A DNA stretch of 6,286 nt from Candidatus Nanohaloarchaea archaeon (GTDB lineage: Archaea > EX4484-52 > GLR71): NCBI GenBank assembly GCA_030671745.1, contig DAOVHT010000060.1, positions 1-6,286 of the forward strand. The letters run 5' to 3'. Position numbers and translations under genes: made by a program. Below are positions 1 through 5,628 of this stretch, piece by piece. The notes under the pieces are model-generated. The model had not been told where the DNA came from and searched no databases. It saw nothing but the letters and a program-made list of their open reading frames with translations. How positions within the stretch are numbered: position 1 is the stretch's first letter; every line of letters starts with the position of its first letter.

Positions 1-435
1 AATATTTGTGAAACATCTTTGTCAACTATATTTGAAAATAAAAACAAAAAGTTATACGATTCTATTAAAAAATACCACAATGAGACTATTGTTGAATATA
101 ATGAAAGGCTTAAAAACGTTATTAAAATGTTTAAACCAACATTGGAAAAAGAATTAAAACCTTTTGGAGCAACTCGTAATATGTATGAAAACGATACTGA
201 AGAAAAACTGTATTATATGTTATTCACCGGAAACATTCCTGAAAAATTAATATTAGTTGGTTTTACATATGATGAACATCTTGACTCAACTACACTAAAT
301 GCCGAAGATCTTAAAAAAATAAAATCTATATTTGACAAACAAGAATTTGTTAAAGAATTTAAGAAGTATCAACGTTCTTTAGTTAGAAAAACTAAAAAAT
401 TAATTGATGACCTTAAGAAGAATCAAGATTTATAA
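1..435 (+). CDS. hypothetical protein, 5'-truncated by window edge
   Basis: The reading frame is open from base 1 and ends at TAA 433-435, so 144 residues are visible. A TTG at 19-21 could serve as a start, but no stop lies upstream of it and no ATG is present early, so the gene most likely begins before the window. I do not recognise the family. The protein is rich in Lys, Glu, Asn and Tyr, has no membrane segment or signal peptide, and looks mostly helical. The last 45 or so residues (from about LNAEDLKKIKSIF) are strongly charged and could form a helical or coiled-coil tail. Base composition is very low in G+C (16 of 60 in the line 121-180), clearly different from herA, and the codons favour AAA, GAA and AAT. 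The next gene lies on the opposite strand and converges on it with a 49-bp gap. That it is a real gene is fairly sure from its length and codon use; its function is unknown. Confidence 0.65.
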   Translation, partial: NICETSLSTIFENKNKKLYDSIKKYHNETIVEYNERLKNVIKMFKPTLEKELKPFGATRNMYENDTEEKLYYMLFTGNIPEKLILVGFTYDEHLDSTTLNAEDLKKIKSIFDKQEFVKEFKKYQRSLVRKTKKLIDDLKKNQDL

Positions 436-484
436 AATAGGAATTATTTAAAAACATAAATATAGAACAACAATAGTTTATTAA

Positions 485-736
485 TTATGGAAACAATACT
501 TTATATGCCATTACTACTGTTGCTAGAGCACCAACAAATGTAGCACCCACCAAAATATAATCCAGAGCTGTGATTTTTTTGTTCAAACTGTTTATTGCAT
601 TTTCCAAATCTTCTGTGCATCTAACAAGTATAGCTGCTTTTTGTTGTTCATGAACAACAGTATTGGGCTGTGCTGTTCCATACATCTCTGCCAATATTTG
701 GTTTTTATCCTTTCCTTTCACATAACTATCTGACAT
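485..736 (-). CDS. small tail-anchored membrane protein, unknown function
   Basis: The predicted product has 83 aa. Residues 1-55 are polar and probably cytosolic; residues 30-54 (EQQKAAILVRC...INSLNKK) could form an amphipathic helix or short coiled coil. Residues about 59-82 (YILVGATFVGALATVVMAYK within) form one hydrophobic helix that reaches almost to the C-terminus. This is the layout of a tail-anchored protein with its N-terminal part facing the cytosol. I chose ATG 736-734 rather than the TTG two codons upstream, because a TATA-like box centred near 760 puts the transcription start on that ATG (leaderless). Small proteins of this design occur in many prokaryotes without a known role, and I cannot assign a family. 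The gene is AT-rich and is divergent from herA. Its coding sequence contains a perfect 18-bp palindrome at 642-659. A holin-like or scaffold role is possible, but nothing here supports either. Confidence 0.7.
   Translation of the reverse strand: MSDSYVKGKDKNQILAEMYGTAQPNTVVHEQQKAAILVRCTEDLENAINSLNKKITALDYILVGATFVGALATVVMAYKVLFP
642..659. repeat. perfect 18-bp palindrome inside the small membrane protein gene
   Basis: The sequence TGTTGTTCATGAACAACA equals its own reverse complement over all 18 bases. It lies about 80 bp inside the gene read on the - strand, where it encodes part of TVVHEQQ. Its half TTGTTCATG recurs over the start codon of the same gene (reverse strand of 734-742) and, with one mismatch, at 891-899 before herA. 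It could be an intragenic protein-binding site or simply a codon coincidence. Confidence 0.6.
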
Positions 737-737
737 G

Positions 738-750
738 AACAAAGTTTGTT
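738..750. promoter_or_regulatory. 13-bp inverted repeat just upstream of the small membrane protein gene
   Basis: AACAAA-G-TTTGTT has perfect 6-bp arms around a single G. It ends one base before the ATG on the - strand and lies between the proposed TATA box (about 756-766) and the start. A repressor bound here would block polymerase, so it is a candidate operator. The region is AT-rich, which raises the chance of a coincidental match. Confidence 0.35.
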
Positions 751-755
751 TAACT

Positions 756-766
756 AATTTAAAAAG
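756..766 (-). promoter_or_regulatory. TATA-like box for the small membrane protein gene
   Basis: On the - strand this reads CTTTTTAAATT. Its centre is about 25 nt before the A of ATG 736, the usual TATA-to-start distance of archaeal promoters. That implies a leaderless mRNA, and no Shine-Dalgarno-like sequence precedes the ATG. Confidence 0.45.
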
Positions 767-876
767 ATTGTCTCAAAAGCTTGAATACGACCTATAATGC
801 ATCTAATTTTTTTTTATAAATAATATTTCTATAACATAATCTAAATAACAACAATACAACTATTTAAATAATCTTC

Positions 877-885
877 TATAAAAAT
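877..885 (+). promoter_or_regulatory. TATA-like box for herA
   Basis: TATAAAAAT predicts transcription starting near 905-907, leaving a leader of about 27 nt before ATG 933. A second candidate, TTTAAATA at 863-870, would start near 893. The spacer 743-932 holds the promoters of the two divergent genes and otherwise only AT-rich sequence. Confidence 0.4.
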
Positions 886-888
886 TAA

Positions 889-910
889 TATTGTTCAAGC
901 GCAAACAATA
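889..910. promoter_or_regulatory. 7-bp-arm inverted repeat over the predicted herA transcription start
   Basis: TATTGTT (889-895) and AACAATA (904-910) are exact reverse complements separated by 8 bases that include GCGC. The element straddles the predicted herA transcription start and its arms share the TTGTT/AACAA core with the repeat at 738-750. It is a candidate operator or a small leader hairpin. Confidence 0.35.
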
Positions 911-918
911 ACACTGAA

Positions 919-925
919 GGGATGA
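919..925 (+). promoter_or_regulatory. weak ribosome binding site for herA
   Basis: GGGATGA ends 7 nt before ATG 933 and partly matches the archaeal Shine-Dalgarno GGAGGTGA. It supports the ATG at 933, whose encoded MLIGEVYGKT is a typical HerA N-terminus. Confidence 0.4.
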
Positions 926-932
926 ATACCAT

Positions 933-2903
933 ATGCTTATAGGCGAAGTTTACGGAAAGACAGGTACCAAGAAGTTCAGGTTCTACGCCTACAAAGAGAT
1001 CAAGAAACAGGATTTCGTCACCATCAAAGACGAAGAAGGCCACTGGATCCTCTGCAAGGTAGACATAGTCGAAAGCATATCCGAAGACCGAAAGAACATA
1101 AAGAACATGGCGCTCTCAGAAGTCATAGGCTACCGTGAAGACGGAATACTGAAAACATTAAAAAAACCGATCAGACCCAATTCTCTGGTCTACAGCGCAG
1201 ACAAGAAAATAATCCAGGACACATTAAAGCTTGATAAGGGCGGGCTCTATGTCGGTCTCCTTGACTCAAACAAAGATGTAGAGGTATATCTAGACCCGAA
1301 GAGCCTGGTAACAAAACATGTTACCGTTTTAGCGTCAACCGGTGCAGGTAAATCATATACTGTTGCAGTCATCCTTGAAGAGCTCCTTGACAAGAAGATA
1401 CCCATAGTCATCCTTGACCCTCACGGCGAGTATATCAGCCTGAGATTTGCAAACGACGAAAAAAGAGAGCTTGACCTGATGGATAATTACAGGATAAAGC
1501 CAAAAGCCTACAAGGTTGTGGAATACAGCCCGGACCCGAGAGTGAATCCCGGTTCAGAACAATTGACATTCTCAGACAAGAATCTGGGTGCGATGGAACT
1601 GTCGCAGATCAGTCCATCAAACACCACAGCGTCCCAGAAAGGCCTTCTTTTTACAGCATTAAGGGAACTTAAAGACCGAGGCGACTATACGCTCAAAGAC
1701 ATAATAAACAAGATTGACCAGACAGAGAGCGCAGCCAAATGGAACCTGTTGAGCATGCTTGAGCTTGTAAAAGACATAGGTATATTTTCAGATGAACCTA
1801 CACAGATTGAAGACATGGTGGTCCCTGGTCAGGCAACAGTGATCAATTTCAGAGGCATCGCTCCCGAGATACAGGGCATCGTCGCCTACAAGCTTATCCA
1901 CGACCTTTTCGAGATGCGGAAAGTCGGACGTGTACCGCCTCATTTCCTGATCCTTGAAGAGGCCCACAATTTCTGTCCTGAAAAGGAAGTGATAGTGTCC
2001 TCAAAGATAATACGGACAATAGCCTCTGAAGGTCGAAAGTTCGGCTTGGGCCTTTGCGTCATAAGCCAGAGACCTGCCCGTGTAGACAAGAACATCCTGT
2101 CTCAGTGCAACACCCAGATGATACTTAAGATTACAAACCCGAACGACCTTAAAGCAGTAAGCCATGCTGAAGGCATGACTGATGGTGTCGAGAAGGAGAT
2201 AACCAACCTGAATCCCGGAACTGCATTGATCTTAGGTCAGGGCCTGCCATTGTTTGTAGACATAAGGGTCCGGAAAACAAAACATGGCGGTACGACCGTG
2301 AACATAACAGAGCAGCCGAAGACCGGCAAGAAGATACTTTCCTTCAACACGATACCTAAAGCCAACATAGAATCCCGGCTTGGCACTTTGAAAATATTAT
2401 ATTATCCTTGCTATCATATCGCAGCAGACACAAAGACATATCTTTTCGAAGGCATGCAAGGCAATGTAATCTACAACGAAAAAAATGTCATAAAACAGCA
2501 GGAACTTGATTTCACAGCATCAGAGCTTGAACTGATGAAAGTCCTAGTCTGTGAGATGAACACAGACACAATATTGGAGAAATCAACAATCTCTTTCGGC
2601 GAACTCGTCAATGTCCTTGAGACACTGATAGAGAAACATATCGTGAAAAAAAGGACAGATGACCGCGGTGTTGATTTCTATGCACCTGAAAACTCTTTTA
2701 AGGTGAATCAATTCTCAGAGAGACCGACACTAGTGGTGATTGACGGTGACATACTGAAACCCAAACTGACCGAGGCGCAGATATCTGAAAAGGCAAAAGC
2801 ATTATTCACAAAAATAGACAAGATTCAGTTGGCGTACTACCCGTATTTCATGGGCAAGAATTTCATGATAGATGGGATAACCGGCCTCAAGAAAGACATT
2901 TAA
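933..2903 (+). CDS. herA: HerA-like DNA-translocating ATPase with extended C-terminus
   Basis: The 656-aa product is a HerA/FtsK-superfamily ATPase. Family members form hexameric rings that translocate DNA and, with NurA and Mre11-Rad50, resect double-strand breaks in archaea. Residues 1-85 or so resemble the HAS-barrel. The P-loop is ASTGAGKS (134-141); ILDPHGEY (160-167) follows in the DUF87-type core. Walker B is FLILEEAH (338-345) with acidic E342/E343. GRKFG (367-371) holds a likely arginine finger, and ISQRPARV (378-385) and LSQCNTQ (389-395) match other HerA motifs, so the ATPase looks intact. Typical HerA has about 500 residues; this one adds about 200. That tail has a winged-helix-like segment (about 527-586) between two related YYP...(D/E)GxxG motifs (490-510, 635-651). 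No nurA, mre11 or rad50 is adjacent. A defence- or plasmid-related DUF87 ATPase is the alternative. Confidence 0.9.
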   Translation: MLIGEVYGKTGTKKFRFYAYKEIKKQDFVTIKDEEGHWILCKVDIVESISEDRKNIKNMALSEVIGYREDGILKTLKKPIRPNSLVYSADKKIIQDTLKLDKGGLYVGLLDSNKDVEVYLDPKSLVTKHVTVLASTGAGKSYTVAVILEELLDKKIPIVILDPHGEYISLRFANDEKRELDLMDNYRIKPKAYKVVEYSPDPRVNPGSEQLTFSDKNLGAMELSQISPSNTTASQKGLLFTALRELKDRGDYTLKDIINKIDQTESAAKWNLLSMLELVKDIGIFSDEPTQIEDMVVPGQATVINFRGIAPEIQGIVAYKLIHDLFEMRKVGRVPPHFLILEEAHNFCPEKEVIVSSKIIRTIASEGRKFGLGLCVISQRPARVDKNILSQCNTQMILKITNPNDLKAVSHAEGMTDGVEKEITNLNPGTALILGQGLPLFVDIRVRKTKHGGTTVNITEQPKTGKKILSFNTIPKANIESRLGTLKILYYPCYHIAADTKTYLFEGMQGNVIYNEKNVIKQQELDFTASELELMKVLVCEMNTDTILEKSTISFGELVNVLETLIEKHIVKKRTDDRGVDFYAPENSFKVNQFSERPTLVVIDGDILKPKLTEAQISEKAKALFTKIDKIQLAYYPYFMGKNFMIDGITGLKKDI

Positions 2904-2997
2904 ACACTAGTTCTAATCACAATCCCATCGCCCTTTTATATACATTTATCTTCTTGCAACATCACATTTCAATCTATATCTTAGACAATGAAAACAC

Positions 2998-3006
2998 ATA
3001 TATATG
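2998..3006 (+). promoter_or_regulatory. TATA box preceding the candidate structured RNA
   Basis: The sequence ATATATATG is centred near 3002, which predicts a transcript starting about 3028-3032, right at the base of the long helix at 3035-3112. A second match, CTATATTTA (3019-3027), would start transcription inside the helix and fits less well. The rest of 2904-2997 shows only T-rich stretches that could serve as a weak herA terminator. Confidence 0.4.
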
Positions 3007-3032
3007 CCCAACACAAAACTATATTTAGAATC

Positions 3033-3115
3033 GTGGTTGGGTCGGAAAGGAAACAACTTTAGGGGAAAAGTCCTCAAAACATTATAATTGTATGCTTTCC
3101 TTCCGCCTAATCCAG
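3033..3115 (+). ncRNA. candidate structured RNA (or MC1 leader element)
   Basis: Bases 3035-3053 pair with 3096-3112. GGUUGGG (3035-3041) pairs with CCUAAUC (3106-3112), with two G-U pairs; CGGAA (3043-3047) with UUCCG (3101-3105); GGAAA (3049-3053) with UUUCC (3096-3100). Only U3042 and A3048 bulge out, giving 17 pairs. Inside, ACUUU (3056-3060) pairs with AAAGU (3067-3071) around an AGGGGA loop; the remaining interior is AU-rich. A TATA box lies about 27 nt before the helix and a U-rich stretch (3119-3125) follows it, as expected for a free-standing RNA of about 80 nt. I recognise no known family: there is no tRNA T-loop or CCA end, no C/D boxes, and no complete RNase P or SRP signature. 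It may instead be a structured 5' leader of MC1, 110 bp downstream. Confidence 0.45.
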
Positions 3116-3187
3116 GTGTATTTTCAGCACATTTCTATAAAATACAGTTCTTGCATCCGTTTTCTTAAAAAATCGGCAACAGTTAAC

Positions 3188-3195
3188 AATATATA
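3188..3195 (+). promoter_or_regulatory. TATA box for the MC1 gene
   Basis: AATATATA is centred about 35 nt before ATG 3227, which predicts a transcript starting near 3217-3219 with an 8-10 nt leader. Another TATA-like run, TATAAAATAC (3136-3145), could give a leader of about 60 nt. Either would lie inside a longer open frame beginning at 3092, arguing against that longer protein. Confidence 0.4.
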
Positions 3196-3226
3196 CTTTC
3201 AAATCCCATTATTGGTAGTGGTTATT

Positions 3227-3490
3227 ATGGCAGAACGACGAAATTTTGTATTATTGAAGAACGGAAAAGATACAGATAGTGTCTTTACTGGAGCCTCCCC
3301 AAGACAGGCAGCTCTTAAAGCAGCAAACCGTGGAAACAAATCCATCGAACTTAGGGAGAGAGGAACTAAGAAAGTGCATATCTTTACAGGTTCCCGAAAC
3401 GAAGTTGCAGCACCTGCAAATCGACCTGACTGGATGCCAGCAAAGATATGGAAACCGAACGTCAAGAAGACAGGCATCAAAAAGCTTTGA
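3227..3490 (+). CDS. MC1-family non-histone chromosomal protein
   Basis: The product is 87 aa, close to the 93 aa of Methanosarcina MC1, an abundant monomeric DNA-bending protein of archaeal chromatin. The match is unmistakable: RNFVL (5-9), VFTG (19-22), PRQAALKAANRG (25-36), LRERGTKKVHIF (42-53) and NRPDWMP (65-71). R26 and W69 correspond to family residues R25 and W74 in the DNA-binding arm. The main differences are a shortened loop after ANRG and loss of the tryptophan at family position 61, replaced in GSRNEV; an extra W75 is present. I start at ATG 3227, where homology begins. The open frame reaches back to 3092, but that extension would encode the candidate RNA's 3' arm and the promoter. 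The gene stands alone with its own terminator. It probably compacts DNA in the nucleoid. Confidence 0.93.
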   Translation: MAERRNFVLLKNGKDTDSVFTGASPRQAALKAANRGNKSIELRERGTKKVHIFTGSRNEVAAPANRPDWMPAKIWKPNVKKTGIKKL

Positions 3491-3508
3491 TTCAACTTTG
3501 ATTTGATT

Positions 3509-3540
3509 GGGTTTTTCTAAACCCTTTTTTTTCTTATCTT
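3509..3540 (+). terminator. hairpin plus T-run terminator after MC1
   Basis: GGGTTT (3509-3514) and AAACCC (3519-3524) form a perfect 6-bp stem with a TTCT loop, followed at once by eight T and then further T-rich sequence to about 3548. Archaeal termination relies mainly on U-tracts; here both a hairpin and a U-tract are present. It lies 19 bp after the MC1 stop, separating MC1 from the phosphoesterase operon. Confidence 0.75.
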
Positions 3541-3606
3541 TTTTTCTTAAGATTCAATTTCTAAAAATCCTAAAAACCCCAAACAATAAAAAACTATTCC
3601 TAGCAA

Positions 3607-3618
3607 TAGATATATCTA
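3607..3618 (+). promoter_or_regulatory. TATA box for the phosphoesterase-lipoprotein operon
   Basis: TAGATATATCTA is centred about 30 nt before ATG 3643 and would start transcription within a few bases of it. This favours ATG 3643 over the in-frame ATG 3619, which would lie directly against the box. The 11-mer GATATATCTAA recurs at 6236-6246 before another possible start codon. Confidence 0.45.
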
Positions 3619-3642
3619 ATGACGATTAAGGATAGATTTAAT

Positions 3643-4245
3643 ATGAAAATTCTTTGCACCGCAGACATCCATGAGGAAGAGAAGCTGGCAACCGCAGTAT
3701 TGAACATAATCGAAAAAAAAGACATAGACGTCTTCATAGGTGCCGGCGACTTCCACACAGACACGTTCACCGCAAAGTTCCTTAAACGTATAAAGGTCAA
3801 AGGTTTTGTGGTCTCTGGCAACTGGGACTATGTCACATTCACTAACAAGTACATCTCAGCGATTGACTGGGGTGTAGAAGAGCACGATGGCTACCACTTT
3901 TTCTGTGTAGGCAACCATTTCCCCCTAGACTTCGCAAAAGTCGCAGTCGAAATGACAAAAGGTATAGATCCTGAAAAACTGATCTTTGTGACTCATTATC
4001 CACCTTACGGGATCCTTGACCGTCTCTGGAATGGCAGGTCTGTCGGCTACCCTGAATTCCTTAATTTCATAAAACTGAAAAAACCGACACTGCACGTGTT
4101 CGGTCACATCCACGAAGATACAGGAACAACAAACAATGAAAAAACGACCTGCATCAATTGCGCACTCGCCTCAAGCAGGAAAGCATACATAGTGGAGATG
4201 CCCGGAAAGAAGATCGAGGAAGTCGACCTGAACGATTTCATGTGA
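3643..4245 (+). CDS. Icc-like metallophosphoesterase (COG2129 type)
   Basis: The 200-aa product carries all the metal-binding blocks of the calcineurin-like phosphoesterase fold in order: DIH (D8, H10), GAGDFH (D36), GNWD (N60, D62), THYPP (H118) and GHIH (H155, H157). These coordinate two metal ions, typically Mn, Ni or Fe, in a cytosolic enzyme. Tryptophan replaces the His of the classical GNH(D/E) motif, as is common in small YfcE/MJ0936/Icc-like enzymes, so it is not Mre11, which is also about twice as long. PPYGILDRLW (120-129) followed by GHIHEDTG matches archaeal Icc-like proteins. The substrate is unknown; family members hydrolyse phosphodiesters or phosphomonoesters. The first block begins at residue 3, which also supports ATG 3643 as start. 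The lipoprotein gene begins 3 nt after the stop, so the two are almost certainly one operon. Confidence 0.88.
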   Translation: MKILCTADIHEEEKLATAVLNIIEKKDIDVFIGAGDFHTDTFTAKFLKRIKVKGFVVSGNWDYVTFTNKYISAIDWGVEEHDGYHFFCVGNHFPLDFAKVAVEMTKGIDPEKLIFVTHYPPYGILDRLWNGRSVGYPEFLNFIKLKKPTLHVFGHIHEDTGTTNNEKTTCINCALASSRKAYIVEMPGKKIEEVDLNDFM

Positions 4246-4248
4246 TTG

Positions 4249-5628
4249 ATGATGGCTATAAAAAAACAGATATTTAATGCACTCTTTATCTTATCGATAA
4301 TGATAATCAGCGGCTGCACCCAATCCTCTGAGACTTTTGATTCCGAAAACACATTCTCAATAGACATAACCTACCCAACAGGACTGATACCTCAATGCGA
4401 GTCAGGTCTAATAGACAAAGATTCATGTTACCTTGACACTGCAATAAGAACACAAAATGTATCCTATTGCCTTAAAGTGAATAGTCAGAGAGATATTCCA
4501 GAATGCATCACCCAATACGCGATAAAGACCGATAATGTGACTGCCTGCACAACCTCATACATGATGACCGACCGTTCGCGCATGAGAGTCCTCACAAACG
4601 ATTACAGATATAAATGCTATTACGATTACGCATTCGCAAAAGAAGACCGATCAATATGTGAACTGATAGAGTATCAGAACGAGGAGGCCAGACTACTCAA
4701 AAACTACTGTCTTGCAGTATTTGATGAGGACACAGATGCATGCAGCAGATTAGAGGTTGATTATTACATAAGAAATGAATATGACAAGATACAGGGTGAT
4801 TGCCAGATAGAGGTTGCAATAAGAAAAAAAGACGCAACCCTCTGCGGATCCGCACTTGAAAAAGAGAACGGTCCGTACCTTGACCGTCGCATGGATGGTG
4901 TATTCCTAACTGATTGCTATTCGAAAGTTGCGCCCGCGGTAGACAACAGGACCTTGTGCGACAAGGCAAAGACCTATCCTTACAAGTATATACCTTGTGT
5001 CGGCGCATTCATCCGGTCTGAAGAGGTCACAGACTTCTGCAACACCTACGAACCAGATTTCATTTCAGGTTACAACATGGATGCCCAGTGCGTAAAGGAT
5101 CTTGTCGCAGGAAAAGACAGCACTTTCTGCAACAGTATAGAAGACAGAAGGGACAGGACACAATGCCTTGACATCTTATGTCAGCCACCGTACACAGACT
5201 GCAGAGACCAGTACAAGATCATATTAGACGAAACCACTTGCGACCAGACAACAACCTATGACCTGAACACCGAATCAGTTGATTACGGACACATCTGGAG
5301 CGGTTACGCAGGTGGCGCATGCATAGCCGACATCGCAAGAAAGACAGGCAACCCTGGCCTCTGCCAGACAATAACGAACGAGGCATACCGGAACAAGTGC
5401 TATGTCGATTATGCGCACATGACAGAAGACGTGAAATACTGCGCAACCCTTACAATAACCGATGCAAGATCAGACTGCTATACAGCATTTGCAGTCTATG
5501 GCATGGATGAGACTTACTGTGAAAATATAGACACAAATACGACCATCATCCAACCCTGCCTGAATAAGATTGCATCGATAAGGGGTCAAGAACTGAATGT
5601 AACAGACCAATCCCTCTCAAACAAATAA
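4249..5628 (+). CDS. secreted Cys-rich repeat lipoprotein
   Basis: The product is 459 aa from ATG 4249; ATG 4252 and TTG 4246 are equally placed alternatives. The N-terminus is KK (residues 5-6), a hydrophobic stretch (about 8-20) and lipobox ISGC with C23, so the mature protein should be lipid-anchored outside the cytoplasmic membrane. After C23 there are 28 cysteines, an even number that would allow 14 disulfides. Twelve pairs form the repeats, nine spaced exactly C-x13-C, with a consensus like CYxDYAxxxxDxxxC, and the next pair usually starts 11-12 residues later. Several NxS/T sites are present. It has no enzyme motif that I can see. The C-terminus ends in a polar, repeat-free tail (about 446-459). 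It is co-transcribed with the phosphoesterase and overlaps the converging VIT1-like gene by 12 bp. A surface adhesin, binding or structural protein is a guess. Confidence 0.85.
   Translation: MMAIKKQIFNALFILSIMIISGCTQSSETFDSENTFSIDITYPTGLIPQCESGLIDKDSCYLDTAIRTQNVSYCLKVNSQRDIPECITQYAIKTDNVTACTTSYMMTDRSRMRVLTNDYRYKCYYDYAFAKEDRSICELIEYQNEEARLLKNYCLAVFDEDTDACSRLEVDYYIRNEYDKIQGDCQIEVAIRKKDATLCGSALEKENGPYLDRRMDGVFLTDCYSKVAPAVDNRTLCDKAKTYPYKYIPCVGAFIRSEEVTDFCNTYEPDFISGYNMDAQCVKDLVAGKDSTFCNSIEDRRDRTQCLDILCQPPYTDCRDQYKIILDETTCDQTTTYDLNTESVDYGHIWSGYAGGACIADIARKTGNPGLCQTITNEAYRNKCYVDYAHMTEDVKYCATLTITDARSDCYTAFAVYGMDETYCENIDTNTTIIQPCLNKIASIRGQELNVTDQSLSNK
4426..5559 (+). repeat. tandem Cys-pair protein repeats (period about 26 aa)
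   Basis: Pairs start at residues 60, 86, 123, 154, 185, 223, 250, 281, 318, 358, 384 and 410 of the lipoprotein. The second Cys is 14 positions later in nine of them; the others are 11 (154), 13 (281) and 13 (318). A final Cys at 437 opens an incomplete unit. An Ala at the fifth position after the first Cys and an acidic or Asn residue near the tenth recur. The DNA copies are diverged, so duplication is old. Confidence 0.8.

Noticed and set aside
922..942. Six-codon upstream frame overlapping the herA start
   Set aside because: It overlaps the weak ribosome site and encodes only MNTICL; a chance ATG in an AT-rich leader is more likely.
3035..3060. Resemblance to the SRP RNA tip (GGTCGGAAAGGAAACAAC)
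   Set aside because: The conserved asymmetric loop AGCAG is missing, the bases pair better in a different long helix, and no Alu-domain sequence is present.
3061..3075. Resemblance of GGGGAAAAGTCC to RNase P RNA conserved region I (GAGGAAAGTCC)
   Set aside because: There is an extra A, and I find no matching downstream conserved region (ACAGAA...GGCTTA) before the MC1 gene.
3092..3226. 45-residue N-terminal extension of the MC1 frame
   Set aside because: MC1 homology begins exactly at ATG 3227; the extension would cover the candidate RNA's 3' arm and the TATA box, and its sequence resembles no MC1 N-terminus.
3199..3495. 98-codon open frame antisense to MC1
   Set aside because: It exists only because of MC1 codon use; MC1 on the + strand is certain.
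3643..4245. Mre11 nuclease partner of HerA
   Set aside because: The protein is only 200 aa, has GNWD instead of GNH(D/E), and carries Icc-like motifs; it also has its own promoter and follows a terminator.
4697..5008. Cys-rich open frame on the - strand
   Set aside because: It is antisense to the lipoprotein repeats; its Cys and Leu content follows from the sense codons, and it has no promoter or start signal.
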